This document shows, in pieces, positions 34,540 to 44,835 of a stretch of 64,000 nt of DNA (position 1 is its first letter; each line of letters begins with the position of its first letter). Below the pieces are notes generated by a model that saw nothing but the letters and a program-made list of their open reading frames with translations, ran no database searches and was not told the origin of the DNA. The stretch is from Sclerodactyla briareus (Eukaryota > Echinodermata > Holothuroidea > Dendrochirotida > Sclerodactylidae): contig JAODTK010001665.1 in the NCBI GenBank assembly GCA_026419785.1, positions 1 through 64,000 on the forward strand, in the 5' to 3' direction. The position numbers and the translations under genes were made by a program.

Positions 34540-36310
34540 GAATGTACCAGAAGCGCTAGACAATGCCGCAGCTAGGAGGGAAACGAATATGAAAAATAGC
34601 AGCAAAAGGAATAGAAGTAATGATTTGTTTTTAATTTGTTGGATTTTTCGAGAAGTTGAAAGTTTTTTTTTTTTTCGCTGTATGAGAATGTAAGTCATCG
34701 ATCACGGTTCTCGTGGAGACATAATCCCAAGGGGTGCAAGGGGTGCTGTCCGATCAACCCTGAGATCAAGGTGACGATAAGGAGTACGACAGTATAAACG
34801 AGGATAAACTGGAAACGTAGCAAAAATAACTATATTAGTTGAAAAACTTTGGAAACAAAATGTAGCATGCCAAAATTCATTAGATGTGAGGAGATGTTGA
34901 CACACGAGTATGGGTGACAAGTAGTCTGCTGAAACCCATTGGTAATATACCTACAGTTGAAGCGACACAGGCCTCAAGGCGTATCATTTTATTGTTACAA
35001 CAGAAAAAAAAAAAACCTCGTCAAAAATCGCCAATAGCGGCTAATATATGAGGAGAAATGAGTGAATAAATTGCCTACTGCGGTAAGAAAAAGGGTAATA
35101 AACATTGACATGAACCAAACAAAAAGGGAATGAAGGCTTGTGTCCAAAGAAGATCACCACTATGCAATTTCATAGATTAGGAGGTCTACTAATTTTGCCA
35201 GGTAACATTTTCTGTTTGCCAGGATATACCGCCAACACATATTCAATTATTCTGCGGGGGGCTATTGTTTTGTTTTGTCATACCAAAGATATACAAAAGC
35301 CGCTGGACCATGCGGAAACTAGAACCAAATCGGAAAACATAGGCAGTCACAAGGAACAGAAGTAATAACATACACAAACTATAGTGCTGCGATCAAAGAA
35401 ACAACACCACCAGGAAATTGTTTGAACATTGAACTGAGGGAAAAATAAGAGTTTCTAAATTTAGTAATCATAGATTTTCATCAGTTGAAGGGTCCTGTTT
35501 TCTTCTTCTTTCGATGTAAATAATGTAAGTCCGATCCGGCTTTCTCGTGGGAGACCTCATCCGCAAAGTGTTTTAAGGGGTGCTGTCCAGGTATTTCACC
35601 TGTTGGTCCGTTATTGCCGAAACGGAGTCGCTGTATTAAACGCGGAAGTAACTAGAACGTAGCAAAATTAACTCTTTATTTTTTCCCTCTCTCCAAATTT
35701 GGATTTTTTTTTTAGTATGCCAAAATTGACAGGTTGTGAGGAGGGTGATCACACAAGAGATAATATGTAATGGAGACAAGGAAGTCTTTTAATTGGTGTT
35801 TATCGTTTTTTTACTCTATCTTCCTTAAGAAACATTAGCTGGCTGCTCAGGCATATCGTTATATTGTTACGGCAGTAAAAATCGTCTTAAAAAACGGATC
35901 TCATAGCAGAGCGGGCTTAATATATGAGAAGAAATTTAAAATAATTGCCTACTGGTTCTATAGCGTAGGGGATCTTAATGAACCTTTTGAATCAATATTT
36001 GCAGATAAAAAAGATTGGAATTTTACAACCTGCATCACCGATTTCCTTCACTTCCAATTTTCGACTTGAAGTTATAAGTATACAGTTGCACGAATGAAAT
36101 TATTTTTTGCGTCTCCAAACAACAACCATTCGTTACGATATCGATGCGACTCGAATATTCAGTCTGCCGACGTTTTACACTTTTGGTATTTTTAAATCTT
36201 TTCTTTTTTGGTTGAAACTAAAAGGGAAAGGGTGCACGTAATGTGCTCAAATGTTTCACCTTACAATGAAGGAAAACACTCCAGTTTTTCAGGTAACCCC
36301 AATTTATATT
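34540..36310 (+). repeat. Tandem sub-repeat in F copy 2, unit about 700-800 bp
   Basis: Unit 1 (34,540-35,090) and unit 2 (35,270-36,000) share several blocks. These are an AAGCGCTxGACxATGC-type block, GGAACAGAAGTAATxA, GATTxCTCGTGG, AAGGGGTGCTGTCC, AACGTAGCAAAA, a TATGCCAAAATTxA block, GTGAGGAG, and a TTATTGTTAC block near 34,990 and 35,863. F copy 1 has one unit (24,410-25,060). Confidence 0.7.
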
Positions 36311-36559
36311 TTAATTCTTTGCATCCAAGGGCGGCGATTCATGGGGGGGGGGGGGGACGGGCGTCCCCCCCCAATATTTTGGTGGGGGGGGGGCGCAATA
36401 GACATTTTTGTACCCCCACAATTTGGGCCCGACTGCTATTTTCGCTGACACTGTAACCGACATATCCAACAGTACCCGTGTTTAAACAAATAACCAAATT
36501 TCGTAATGACCTAATGGTCAAGTTGAGTGAATTCGTTGCTCCATTCCCCCCAAATTTTT

Positions 36560-37500
36560 TCGCGCGGGTAATTACACGGCCGGTAGTTGTTCAGACAATA
36601 TGATGTGCCTAACAAAAAGTGCCTGAAATTAACTGTGGGTGTAGGGTCTCCCCAATATCCCTATGTGTTTTTATAAGACTGTTGGCTTTAAAAAACCATC
36701 TCGGTGTGTTGCTCCTTAATTCATTTGACGTTGTCGATTTTCTTCTGCAAGGAACCGGTCAGTAAATGACACAAACAACTACCCATACAAATCGCTTTCT
36801 GAGTGAGGGGTTGAGGCACGGCGGTAGTCCTACCACCTGGCGGGATCTGTGATTTTTTTTTCAATTGATGGGTGCGAACCACTTGTTTGAAATTGGGTTT
36901 GGGCACATGCTCAACTGTGAAGGCCACGGTGCGGCTTCGAAAATGTGGCCATGGAACGCTACTAATTGCGTTGTCAAAAGACATGATTAAAAATTAGTTT
37001 GGGGGTTTGAAAAGAAACGCCACGTCTAAATATGCCTATTTTCAACTGGAATGCCCAAGTTAAACTTTTTGGTTATTGCAGAGAAGGAGGTTGAGGCGAC
37101 GGTGTAAGTCGGTCGGGACCGTGAATTTTGGCAAGTGGTCTATTTGCAAACTTAAAATAGAGTATTCAGCAATCAATTTATGGGGTGCGACACAATTGTT
37201 GAAGTTGGGGGGCTCGTGTATACAGTGCACATTCTGAGGGACAGACACACGGCGGGTGGGCGAAGCCTCAAAATAGACGTCGAACCATTCGGCCAGGGAA
37301 CGCCACAAAACTCGTGCCCACAAGAAGATCCAAATTCACGTGTAAGATACGTTTATATCCCGAGATTGCCTGACTTTTCAATGGAATGCCAGAGGCGCAA
37401 CATTTTCGCGAGCGCTTCGCGCGCAGTGCGATTATGCTCTGTTTTATACCAATTTGGCCACCTATCTGGCCCAAATTGGGAGTGTCCCTCCCATGGCTTG
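36560..37500 (-). repeat. Dispersed repeat family J, copy 2 (reverse)
   Basis: The reverse complement of 36,740-36,990 matches 8,160-8,400 closely, and 37,060-37,300 repeats the same order of landmarks, so again two tandem units are present. It lies inside TIR element A5. Overlapping frames of about 87 codons on the minus strand start at the two unit positions, but they have no domain and differ by frameshifts. Confidence 0.7.
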
Positions 37501-37514
37501 TGGGTCCACCAACT

Positions 37515-38300
37515 CCCACGAGGAAGATAACCAGAAAGCCGAAAAGGCTTAGTGAATCCGACCCTTTCTGGCAACCTATAGCCAGACACAAGACATGGAA
37601 GATTGTACCAGTTCATCATGGGCAACATAACATCTGACAAATTTCCCACTTTTCCCAACCAACCATAGGTGGTTCGGTTACGTAATCTTGTAAGAAAAGC
37701 ATACACTATAAATTAAATTTCAAGTTTTCCAGACTTTGACCTCTTGTGACCTCAGATGATCTCGATCTGACAAACAAACAATAGGGGCCATGCACTCGTC
37801 ATGGGAAAAACACATACCAAGTAGAACTGCATCCTCCAGGTGGAGTAGAGTTATTGTGTTTAAAGTTAAAATTGGAAAAATTAACTTTTCACAAAATTTC
37901 TATTTTGGACCAAAATTCACCCGGAACTAAAACCAAAAACTATAGGGTTCTGTACTCCCATAAGGAAAAGCTAGACATCAAATTTCAAATTGATCGGACA
38001 AACCATACTGGACTTAACGTGTTCACGAGGTTTTCAGACTTTGACCTCTGGTGACACAGAGGACCTATGACCTGACCCAAAACAATAGTGTTCATTTACT
38101 CATCATGGGGATCACAAGACAAGTATGAGCCTGATCTAACTCAGACGGATCAAAGTTATCATGTTTACAAGCTGGGACGTCACCACACACACACCAACAC
38201 GCACACACAAACGCACACACACACACACACACACAAACAAACACACAAACGCGCGCGACATGATACATAGATTCTCTTCGTCGTCAAAGAATAAAAACAT
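37515..38300 (+). mobile_element. Family R1 copy c
   Basis: It starts AACCAGAAAGCCGAAAAGG and runs through TAGCCAGACACAAGACA, GTACCAGTTCAT, a TTTGACCTCTTGTGACC run, AAACAATAGGGGCCATGCAC, and a second body copy from about 37,860. It ends with a long CA tract and a GATTCTCTTCG/CGTCAAAGAAT hairpin near 38,270-38,292. It is nested in element A5, close to the reversed J copy. Confidence 0.8.
38183..38252. repeat. CA-rich microsatellite
   Basis: Interrupted (CA)n at the 3' end of R1 copy c. Confidence 0.9.
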
Positions 38301-38544
38301 GGGGGCCGTTATCTTTGAGTAGAAAACTCAGGCTATCTAAGTGATAGGGGTCAGTGCAATGTCGTTGGTCGCGCGAATGTAGTGGTTGTTGCCATTGCCC
38401 ATTTCCATTGCTCCTCTCATGACCGTAACTTCACCTGCCTCGTATTTCAGAATATCACAACACCAAACGCAAAACCTTGAGTTTGATCCCTAAGGCGATA
38501 AATTTTGGAGAACCTTTCTTATAATAAAAATTTTTATCATTCCA

Positions 38545-38725
38545 GTGAAGCTGCTTAGCGGCCCCTGAAGGCACTGAAATTGCCGTTTCCTGCATCTAGG
38601 GAGTCTGTCACGACGAAAAATTTTCGTGTACGCTACGCGCCAACCAATGGTGGCGCTCTGCTTAGAGTATTCAACTCGTCCGCCCCCCCCCCCCAATCGC
38701 CAACACAAATCGCCGCCTTTGGCCT
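38545..38725 (+). repeat. Family A terminal hairpin module at the right end of A5
   Basis: TTGCCGTTTCCTGCATCTAG, then a TACGCTACGCG run, then GCGCCAACC-AAT-GGTGGCGC (38,638-38,657, near-perfect inverted arms), CTCTGCTTAG, a C-run (38,684-38,695) and ATCGCCGCC. It matches the last monomer of the copies at 23.3, 56.55 and 58.3 kb and shows that this module is the true right end of the family. Confidence 0.8.
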
Positions 38726-39725
38726 CATGTTGTTGAGTTGGTTGATAACCACTTCAAGTAGGTCGTTTTCAATAAAATCAGTATCGTTCGTTTGGTCTCA
38801 TCTGATTGGCCAAAGATGGATTGGTCTTTTAACGTTTCGATAGCTACTAATGTGCGAGAACAACACATGACTCTTTGCTTCTAACCTTAACCTTCAGCTT
38901 AAAGGAAAACTGCAGGATGATTTATACAGATGCTAATTTAATTGTTTGGATAAAATGAATTGTCAGTCCAAACCTGAAGGTCATAGGACTTTCCGTTACG
39001 GAGTTATAGTCATTTGAAGTTTGTGTATTGTGAAGCATGTATTGCGAAAGATGGAAATGCATCCCAGAATGCAACAATAAATGATGTCATACTTGCACAA
39101 CCTGCAACCATCTTTGTGTTTCTATTGAAATTCAACATTAATTCACTTCGAAAGCAATTTATTCTATCATAGACGGCTTTAGTGGGTTTGATAGTGTTGA
39201 TGGTTACTTGGTGAGAGAAAGACAACAGGACTCTTGCTTATGTGACTATCAACAAATTAAACAATCAAATACACACCATAATTTCCTGTGTTGTCCATGT
39301 GCGACGTCATGCATTATTGCACTATTGGGATTATCCCCAATTTCTATGCTTAATGGCCCAAACTTTGAAGGCTAATAAATCCACATAGGAACATCGTATT
39401 GAATGGGGTTTGGACCTATAGATACAGTTTTCCATTCTCCACAATATAACCGCTGGTGTATCCAAGCCTGCAGTTGCCCTTTAAATTAATATTCTGCGCT
39501 CGCAATGGGCTGTAGCCATCACTAGCCACGCCCAGCTGAGGAGAAGTTCCCATTCTTCTTTCTGATTGGCCAAGGATTGATAAGTGATCCAATAACAGTA
39601 TCAGACGAAATATGTGAGAATAGCATAATTTGCTTCTAGCCAAGCTATATTAATATTCTGCCCTCGCAATAGGATGTAGTCATTATACCACGCCCTGCTG
39701 AGGAGAAGTTCTTATTTTTCCTTCT
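38726..39725 (+). repeat. Long direct repeat F, copy 2, distal part
   Basis: It resumes the F unit after element A5: GTTGATAACCAC, AGTAGGTCGTTTTC, CTGATTGGCCAA and GTGCGAGAACA match 25,640-25,770. A non-matching segment (38,890-39,470) is followed by the tandem unit (ATATTCTGC, CACGCCC, GAGGAGAAGTTC, GATTGGCCAAGGATTGATAAGTGATCC) at 39,475-39,645, and a partial unit to 39,725 that matches 25.8-26.4 kb. Confidence 0.75.
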
Positions 39726-39889
39726 CATGGGCAAAGCGAATCAGCAGTTGAACTATTTTCTGAGGAATCAACCAGATCGAGACCTGATGACGCTGAACTG
39801 CAAGTAGGTCCTTTCTCGATTCTAGACGGAAAAAGGAACGTCTTTGGATCCTCCTTGCTGATAGCAAATTGGAGAAAAAAGGAAAGGCA

Positions 39890-39969
39890 ATGGATCGCAT
39901 GATCGTCCTGTTTCTTCTTTCTTTGCATCGTCATCCTGTGCTACAATACAGACTCCACTGAGGCAAAAA
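39890..39969 (+). CDS. Candidate first coding exon: secretory signal peptide with splice donor
   Basis: ATG at 39,890 lies in a good start context (A/G-rich leader, G at +4). It opens M-D-R-M-I-V-L-F-L-L-S-L, and the exon ends in AAAAA followed by GTGAGT (39,970-39,975), a strong donor. As written the frame closes 24 codons in. Shifting by one base around the TTTGC at about 39,925 continues the hydrophobic run as I-V-I-L-C-Y and then T-D-S-T-E-A before the donor, the layout of a signal peptide with an Ala-x cleavage end. One-base errors are common in this window. The mature protein would lie downstream, and no second exon was identified. It directly follows repeat F copy 2. Chance resemblance is possible. 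Confidence 0.4.
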
Positions 39970-40479
39970 GTGAGTAACCACCCAGCCACTACATACTCCT
40001 AACTCAGAGTACTGAACATTCATGGCAAGCTTATTCCCGCACTTCATACCGACATTGATAGAGAAAAAAAAATCTAGGGACTGTATGTCTCATCCACGTA
40101 GAGTAGTTAAAATTACCTTTCCTTTTCAAAAGACATGATTCATTATTTTGGATGTTTCCGTGGACATATTTCCTGGACCCTAATATTCTATTTGAGGTAT
40201 GCATGTGTCATAGACCGCTTAGGCATGCCCGTATATTTGGAATATAAGGTCGTCATTTGTTATATATGTTAAAAACATAAATAAACTGGTCTTCTGAGGC
40301 TGTCTGTCTGCGTTCATTACAACTAGCTAGTAGACTTCCATTCTTATACTCGACTGGAGTCGGTGTGAACTCCATTTTCCTGAACGCGATTCACACAGAT
40401 TCAACTTCGAACGGAATAAAAATACAGTTACCACTGATCGTGTGAGGGGAGGAACAGATAAAGCGGGTCAGTTCCTGCA

Positions 40480-40676
40480 CGCGTGCGTGGCTCAGCGCTA
40501 ATTCGATAGGCCTATACACAAAGATCAGAGTATATTAGTTGGCAATTCGAATCTCGGATTGGATCGGGTAAGTGGGACTGGGTATCCGACCAGGCGAGGT
40601 TGAGCCACCACTATAGAGGCAAGTGGTGTGTATATTCCCCTTCGAATAATTCAGGTAACGTTACTTAAAAAAAAAA
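40480..40676 (+). mobile_element. tRNA-derived SINE candidate
   Basis: TGGCTCAGCGC (40,488-40,498) resembles a pol III A box, and GGCAATTCGAATCT (40,541-40,554) resembles a B box (GGTTCGAATCC). They are about 45 bp apart, as in a tRNA-like promoter. A body of about 110 bp follows and ends in an A10 run (40,667-40,676). The tRNA part does not fold cleanly as a gene, which supports a SINE rather than a tRNA. No second copy was seen in this window. Confidence 0.5.
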
Positions 40677-41151
40677 CGCTCTCCTTCTCTGCCATTTTTT
40701 TTTTCCTTTTCAAGACGTAGGTTTTGTATGAGCTATATAGGCTACTACGTATCCTCGTAGATGTATTTCTGCAACATGAAACAAATACAGACTATATACA
40801 ATTATCAAAGCTGTGTGTTCTCAGCGAATGGTTCCCCGCTGGTATAGGATTCCACTCCTGTTGATTACCAATAATGAGTTCAGGTCAAGCTGGTGTTGAC
40901 TGGGGGTATATATCTCCTCATCCCCCGCGAATGTGCCGCCAGATGTGCTGGCGATGTCGTTTCACGGCCAGCGCCTGCGCCCGTGCTCTTAGCTCTATAC
41001 GTGCTAGCGATTGTCGTTTTCCGGCGGATCGCCCCAACGCTGACGTGTGGATCGACTCCAGAGTGAGTGGCGAATAGTCAATCAACCGATGCCTCCAAAA
41101 TCACCAAAAACATTATACCTTCGAACTCCTCTATGTCTGTTACAGTGGCGT

Positions 41152-41300
41152 AGATTTGGTCAGCTTGGGCGGGGGGGGGGGGGGATAACTGGTACGAACA
41201 ATAGCTAAAGCGGAGCGCCATATTGGTGGAACGTAGCGTAGGTGGAAATTTGAATTTTGCGACCTCCAGATGGCCGGAAAAGGCACTGCTGTGTTTTGAG
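41152..41300 (-). repeat. Family A terminal module, reverse orientation, with CAGTGGCGTAG end
   Basis: CAGTGGCGTAG (41,152) and CTTGGGCGGGGG lead into a G-run (41,169-41,184). GCGGAGCGCCATATTGGTGG, ACGTAGCGTAGG and a GGCCGGAAAAGGCACT segment follow. This matches 17,238-17,375 on the same strand. Confidence 0.7.
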
Positions 41301-42239
41301 CTGCATTCAAGGCCGACAATGTATATGTAATTTATCGTTAATGATCAAATAATCACTCTATAGAAAGGTAATACATATCCGATGAGTCGAGGAGATACAA
41401 GGAATCATATCTACCATGCACACTCTTTCATCATTCCCTACGTCACACACGTTACCATAATAGCCTTAATATCCGCAAGTTAAATTTGCCTTATGGCAGT
41501 GAGCAACATCACTGAAATGACAAGAAATTTCCAAAAACTTATCCCTACAATTTTCATCGTGGACTCATTCCTACCATCCCTCTAATTTTTTAGAGGTATT
41601 CCGCTGCCGATAGACTTCCCAATGGGTTAGAAGGTTTCTAGCATCTTGGAAATTTGCTGGAGCATCACTGTCGTGGCTGAATTGTGTGCATTTTTCGGGT
41701 CTTGATGAATAAGATCGAGATTTTCAGATTTGTCTCCGTCCTTCAATTTTTTTGTCAAATTTCAAACATGAATCGAATGTTTTTGTGTGGGTCCCGCATC
41801 CGCGCTAATAAGGCAAACGTCATCACGTAAACCTTCATACCGAGGTACGATCCCCTGCCCCGTTGTTGTTTCGTTGCATCTTGCTTCCATCACTAGGAAA
41901 ACAGCACGTCAGCCTGGCAAAGCCGTCTGTTATGAACATTAAGGATTAGAGTAGATCAATTCTAGCCATTGGTTATGGGCAGGGTTAGGAAAATGCCCGT
42001 TGGAATCCAGCGTAATGGCCCCAAAACCCAAAATTCTCCATGTGGTCGTCCATAGGTTCAAACGCAGTAGATGATAGTATGGAGAGGAAAACATATTTGC
42101 TAACGAAGTTATTGGCAATGGCCAAATATAGATACACGGAACGCAAAAGAAATGAGAACAGCGCGCGCAGCGCGGAATTTTCCGGAATTTTAGCATTTTG
42201 GCCTCCTCACGTAAAATTCAAGCAATCTGATTAGAAACA
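41301..42239. other. Unresolved stretch
   Basis: No gene recognised. An AGCGCGCGCAGCGCGG palindrome at about 42,162-42,177 followed by AATTTTCCGGAATTTT resembles the GCGCGC hairpins of family A elements (for example 55,163 and 56,880). Confidence 0.4.
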
Positions 42240-42840
42240 ATACGTGTATGTCTTGCGCTTGGCCGTACTGTACTTTTGTTGCTTACCTCATTTCATTCAG
42301 TCATTTGGGAGATGCATGCCCGGGTCATTGGGGGATGATCCACATAGGCGATCAGACCCCATCCAAAATATTGGGGGATGATCCCCCCGCCCCCCGATCT
42401 AGACTATGGTACTGTTGTATATGTTTGTCCTGCCTTGTATTTCTTTGGTTGGAAAGCCATTGAAGTCTTCTCTGAAAGACCATAAATGTCACCAATTTTT
42501 ATCAACATGTTTTGCACAGAACATTTCACATTTCTGATGTCTTTGAAAGTAGGACTATGCTTTCAACCATTAGCGGGCTGGTGCCATTTGGCCGCTTCGT
42601 CAGTGAAGTTATGGAATTTTGCCGGAGAGATACTCGCTGCGCGGAATTTCAGGAGTAAAATGAATGTAGGCCTCAATTATGTGTCCAACAGTTTTATTTT
42701 AATGATTAATATCATATGAGCTAAAACTAAGTCAAACGCACATTTTGCATACCTATAGGCAGATAGTAAAGGCATTAAAGCAACAACGCAGCGGGATGTA
42801 TATCACCGAAAAGAGAACAAAAGTTTATATTGAGGACACC
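42240..42840. repeat. Family A-like left part (AATATT/G-C run module)
   Basis: CTTGGCCGTACTGTACTTTT (about 42,260) resembles the reverse complement of GTACAGTACGGCCAAGAC at 21,883-21,900. It is followed by CCAAAATATTGGGGGATGAT and C-runs (42,382-42,395). It may be a rearranged left end of the copy that follows. Confidence 0.4.
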
Positions 42841-42854
42841 AAATACCAAAAAAT

Positions 42855-43725
42855 CGCGCTGCTGTGCGCTGTTTTTTTTTTCGGCGTTAATGTAATACGA
42901 GGCCCATCACAACAACCTCGTAAGATTGGGGCAAATTATGTTTTTTCTCAAGTGTTTTTTTTCTCTACAAGTGCGGCGAACATATGGCAAGACACAAGGG
43001 AGAATTTGGTTTGGGGACCACGGTTTACATATTGCCCATCCCCATTCCACGCTGGATTCCAACTGGCATTTTCCTTAACACTGACATAACCAATGGCATA
43101 GAGTTCAGTCACTTCTAATACTCATAGTTTATAACAGCCCTAACGTGCTGCTCCTGGAGGATAAACGCTATATGCAACGAAAGGACACGGGGCAGGTGGT
43201 CGTTTTCTGCTATCAGTATGGAGGTTTACGTGATTGACGTTTGCACTATATATAGGCGCGGAGGCGGTACAAAACAATTCTGGGCCATGTAAAATTTGGG
43301 CAAACATTGAACGGAACCAAATTTGGAAAATTACCGAATTTTCCACTGACTGGCTCATTTTTTAATCAAAGGCTCGGAAAATGCACACATTTTTCACTAC
43401 AGTGATGTTCGAGCAGATTCCCAAGATACGGGCAACCTCTAACCCAATTGGAAGGGTATGGGCAGCGGAATGAAAATAGTGTGTAGGAAGGAGAATTGTA
43501 AGAAATAAACATTGAAAAACAAGATAAATTCGAAATTTATTGTCCTTTCAGTGATGTTACTCCTTGCCAGAAGCTGTGGAAGTGTGATGTGCCAGGTTTC
43601 CTGCAATCGGGTTCTGTGAAACGAACAAAGTTTTCTTGATTGCTACGCGCGCCATCGATCCGGTGTCGCTCACGTAGATTGTACTAATCACGTATTTCCC
43701 CCCTTCAATATTTTCCACAACTCAC
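42855..43725 (+). mobile_element. Family A element copy A2, single monomer
   Basis: It shares with A1, A3 and A4 the following: AAAATCGCGCTGC..GCGC, a GGGAGAATTTGGTTTGGGGAC run, GGAGGTTTACGTGATTGACG, GGCGCGGAGGCGG, CTGACTGGCTCA, and AACCCAATTGGAAGGGT. Only one terminal monomer follows (43,500-43,720), ending with GCTACGCGCGCCATCG and a short C-run. The right inverted end is not evident. Confidence 0.7.
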
Positions 43726-43734
43726 TCACTCCAT

Positions 43735-44595
43735 GGAGCACATGCCTGGAAGGCACCTAGCCGCGTCGCCCCGCCGCTCCCAACGGGCCGGCCTCCTCCG
43801 GGCAAGGTGACCATGCCTGGGCCTGACCCCCCCCCCCAACTCCCTGGGGTACCCACGAGCTGTGCCCAACCACGACCCCTACGGGGCGTCCCCGCCGTCG
43901 GCCCCAATCCCACCGGATCCCGTTCACGCAGGAATCGCCGCCGGGAACGCGCCAATGCGCCAGTTTGGCGATAGACGAATCAGGCAGCTAACCTTCACTA
44001 TCCCCGGCTACCCGAGAACCCTGGGATTAGATACGTAATCCTGCGCAGCGATAACGAGAATGCCGCCGAAGTGAGGTAGTCGTCAAAAAGGATCCAATCG
44101 CTGCCTGCCGAGCAGTGAGGCGCGTCCAGGATTCACTAGAAATAGCAAGACTGAAGCACAATAAGGCCAAAACACGGAGGCTTGGTTTTTTTTTGCCAGA
44201 TAGTGACGCCAAACACCACTATCCAGTGATTTCATGACTCCATAGCCAGTCTACTGACCTCAGGCTCGCAGAAGCAGAGTCACTAATGACACTGCCGAGG
44301 TAAACGAGACTTGGTGACTTCTGGCGTTCTCGTCCAACACCTAGAACAGACCCAGCAGCAACTGCCCAAGATCCACCAAAAGACTTGGATCTTAGTCTTG
44401 GTCCCATGACACCGTAAGGCCCAACGGATTTGCCTCCCGACAAATTGTTCCAAGGGCATCAACAGAAGAAATCCACCGGCGTGGAATTCGCATACTCTCG
44501 AATTCCAGGTCGGAAAGCCCTGACTCCTCTGAATGAGGCCCACAGCTGGTACTATCCGCTACCCTCTCCATAATCCAGTCCATACAAGTTTTGAA
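43735..44595 (-). pseudogene. Non-LTR retrotransposon remnant: reverse transcriptase C-terminal half, frameshifted
   Basis: Reading the minus strand from 44,590, M-D-W-I-M-E-R-V is followed by SDLEF (near the place of the catalytic FADD box, which is lost). Then come A-L-G-T-I-C-R-E-A-N-P-L-G-L-T-V-S-W, K-I-Q-V-F and V-Y-L-G-S-V-I-S-D-S (about 44,320-44,285). Farther on are L-R-V-L-A-L-L and, in another frame, an R-E-R-D-P-x-G-W region with A-T-R and P end motifs at 43,955-43,735. This is the order found in jockey/I/RTE-like elements with a YLGS-type thumb. It is 5'-truncated and crossed by frameshifts. GC content is higher than its surroundings. Confidence 0.7.
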
Positions 44596-44609
44596 AAGTG
44601 TTGGAGCGA

Positions 44610-44835
44610 GTTACACCCCGTCTCACAACAATCGCCGCCCCGGATATTGCACGATGTCACAATTTGAGCAAATAAGTGCGGTGTACTATGATTCAAATTA
44701 CGGACCAATTTTGGGGCATTTAGACCTATCCTTTTCCGGCCATCTGAAGGGTCTTCAAATCCAAAATGATTACGCTCCGCACCAACCAATAGTGGCGCTC
44801 CGCTGTAGGGTATGCGCACCAGTCCAAAATAGCAG
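44610..44835 (+). repeat. Family A terminal module with internal GCCGCCC motif
   Basis: ACAATCGCCGCCCCGGATATT at 44,627-44,647 resembles a right TIR. CCTTTTCCGGCCATCTGAAG and TTACGCTCCGCACCAACC-AATA-GTGGCGCTCCGCT at 44,730-44,805 repeat the hairpin module without its C-run. Confidence 0.55.

Larger units (their letters stand above)
31050..36326 (+). repeat. Long diverged direct repeat F, copy 2, proximal part
   Basis: It matches 21,050-25,600 in the same order (see the landmarks at copy 1). It lacks element A1, which dates A1 after the duplication. It is interrupted at about 33,120-34,470 by a long-TIR element, because the F copy 1 segment at 24,000-24,065 continues directly across this point (flanking matches 33,070-33,110 and 34,480-34,545). 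Sub-segments are tandemly repeated inside it. Confidence 0.8.
36327..38725 (+). mobile_element. TIR element A5 (2.4 kb) carrying nested repeats
   Basis: The left end is CCAAGGGCGGCGATT (from 36,327) and the right end AAATCGCCGCCTTTGG (to 38,725) reads CCAAAGGCGGCGATT on the other strand, 14 of 15 bases alike. F copy 1 at about 25,600 runs straight through the corresponding point, giving an empty site. The flanks TTTGCAT and CCTCAT could be remains of a target-site duplication. Subterminal G-run/C-run pairs around CCCCAATATTTTGG lie at 36,342-36,390. Inside are a reversed family J copy, R1 copy c and a terminal hairpin module. No transposase recognised. Confidence 0.75.

Noticed and set aside
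40480..40560. Functional tRNA gene
   Set aside because: A- and B-box-like motifs are present, but arms do not pair as a cloverleaf and an A-tail follows, so a SINE is preferred.
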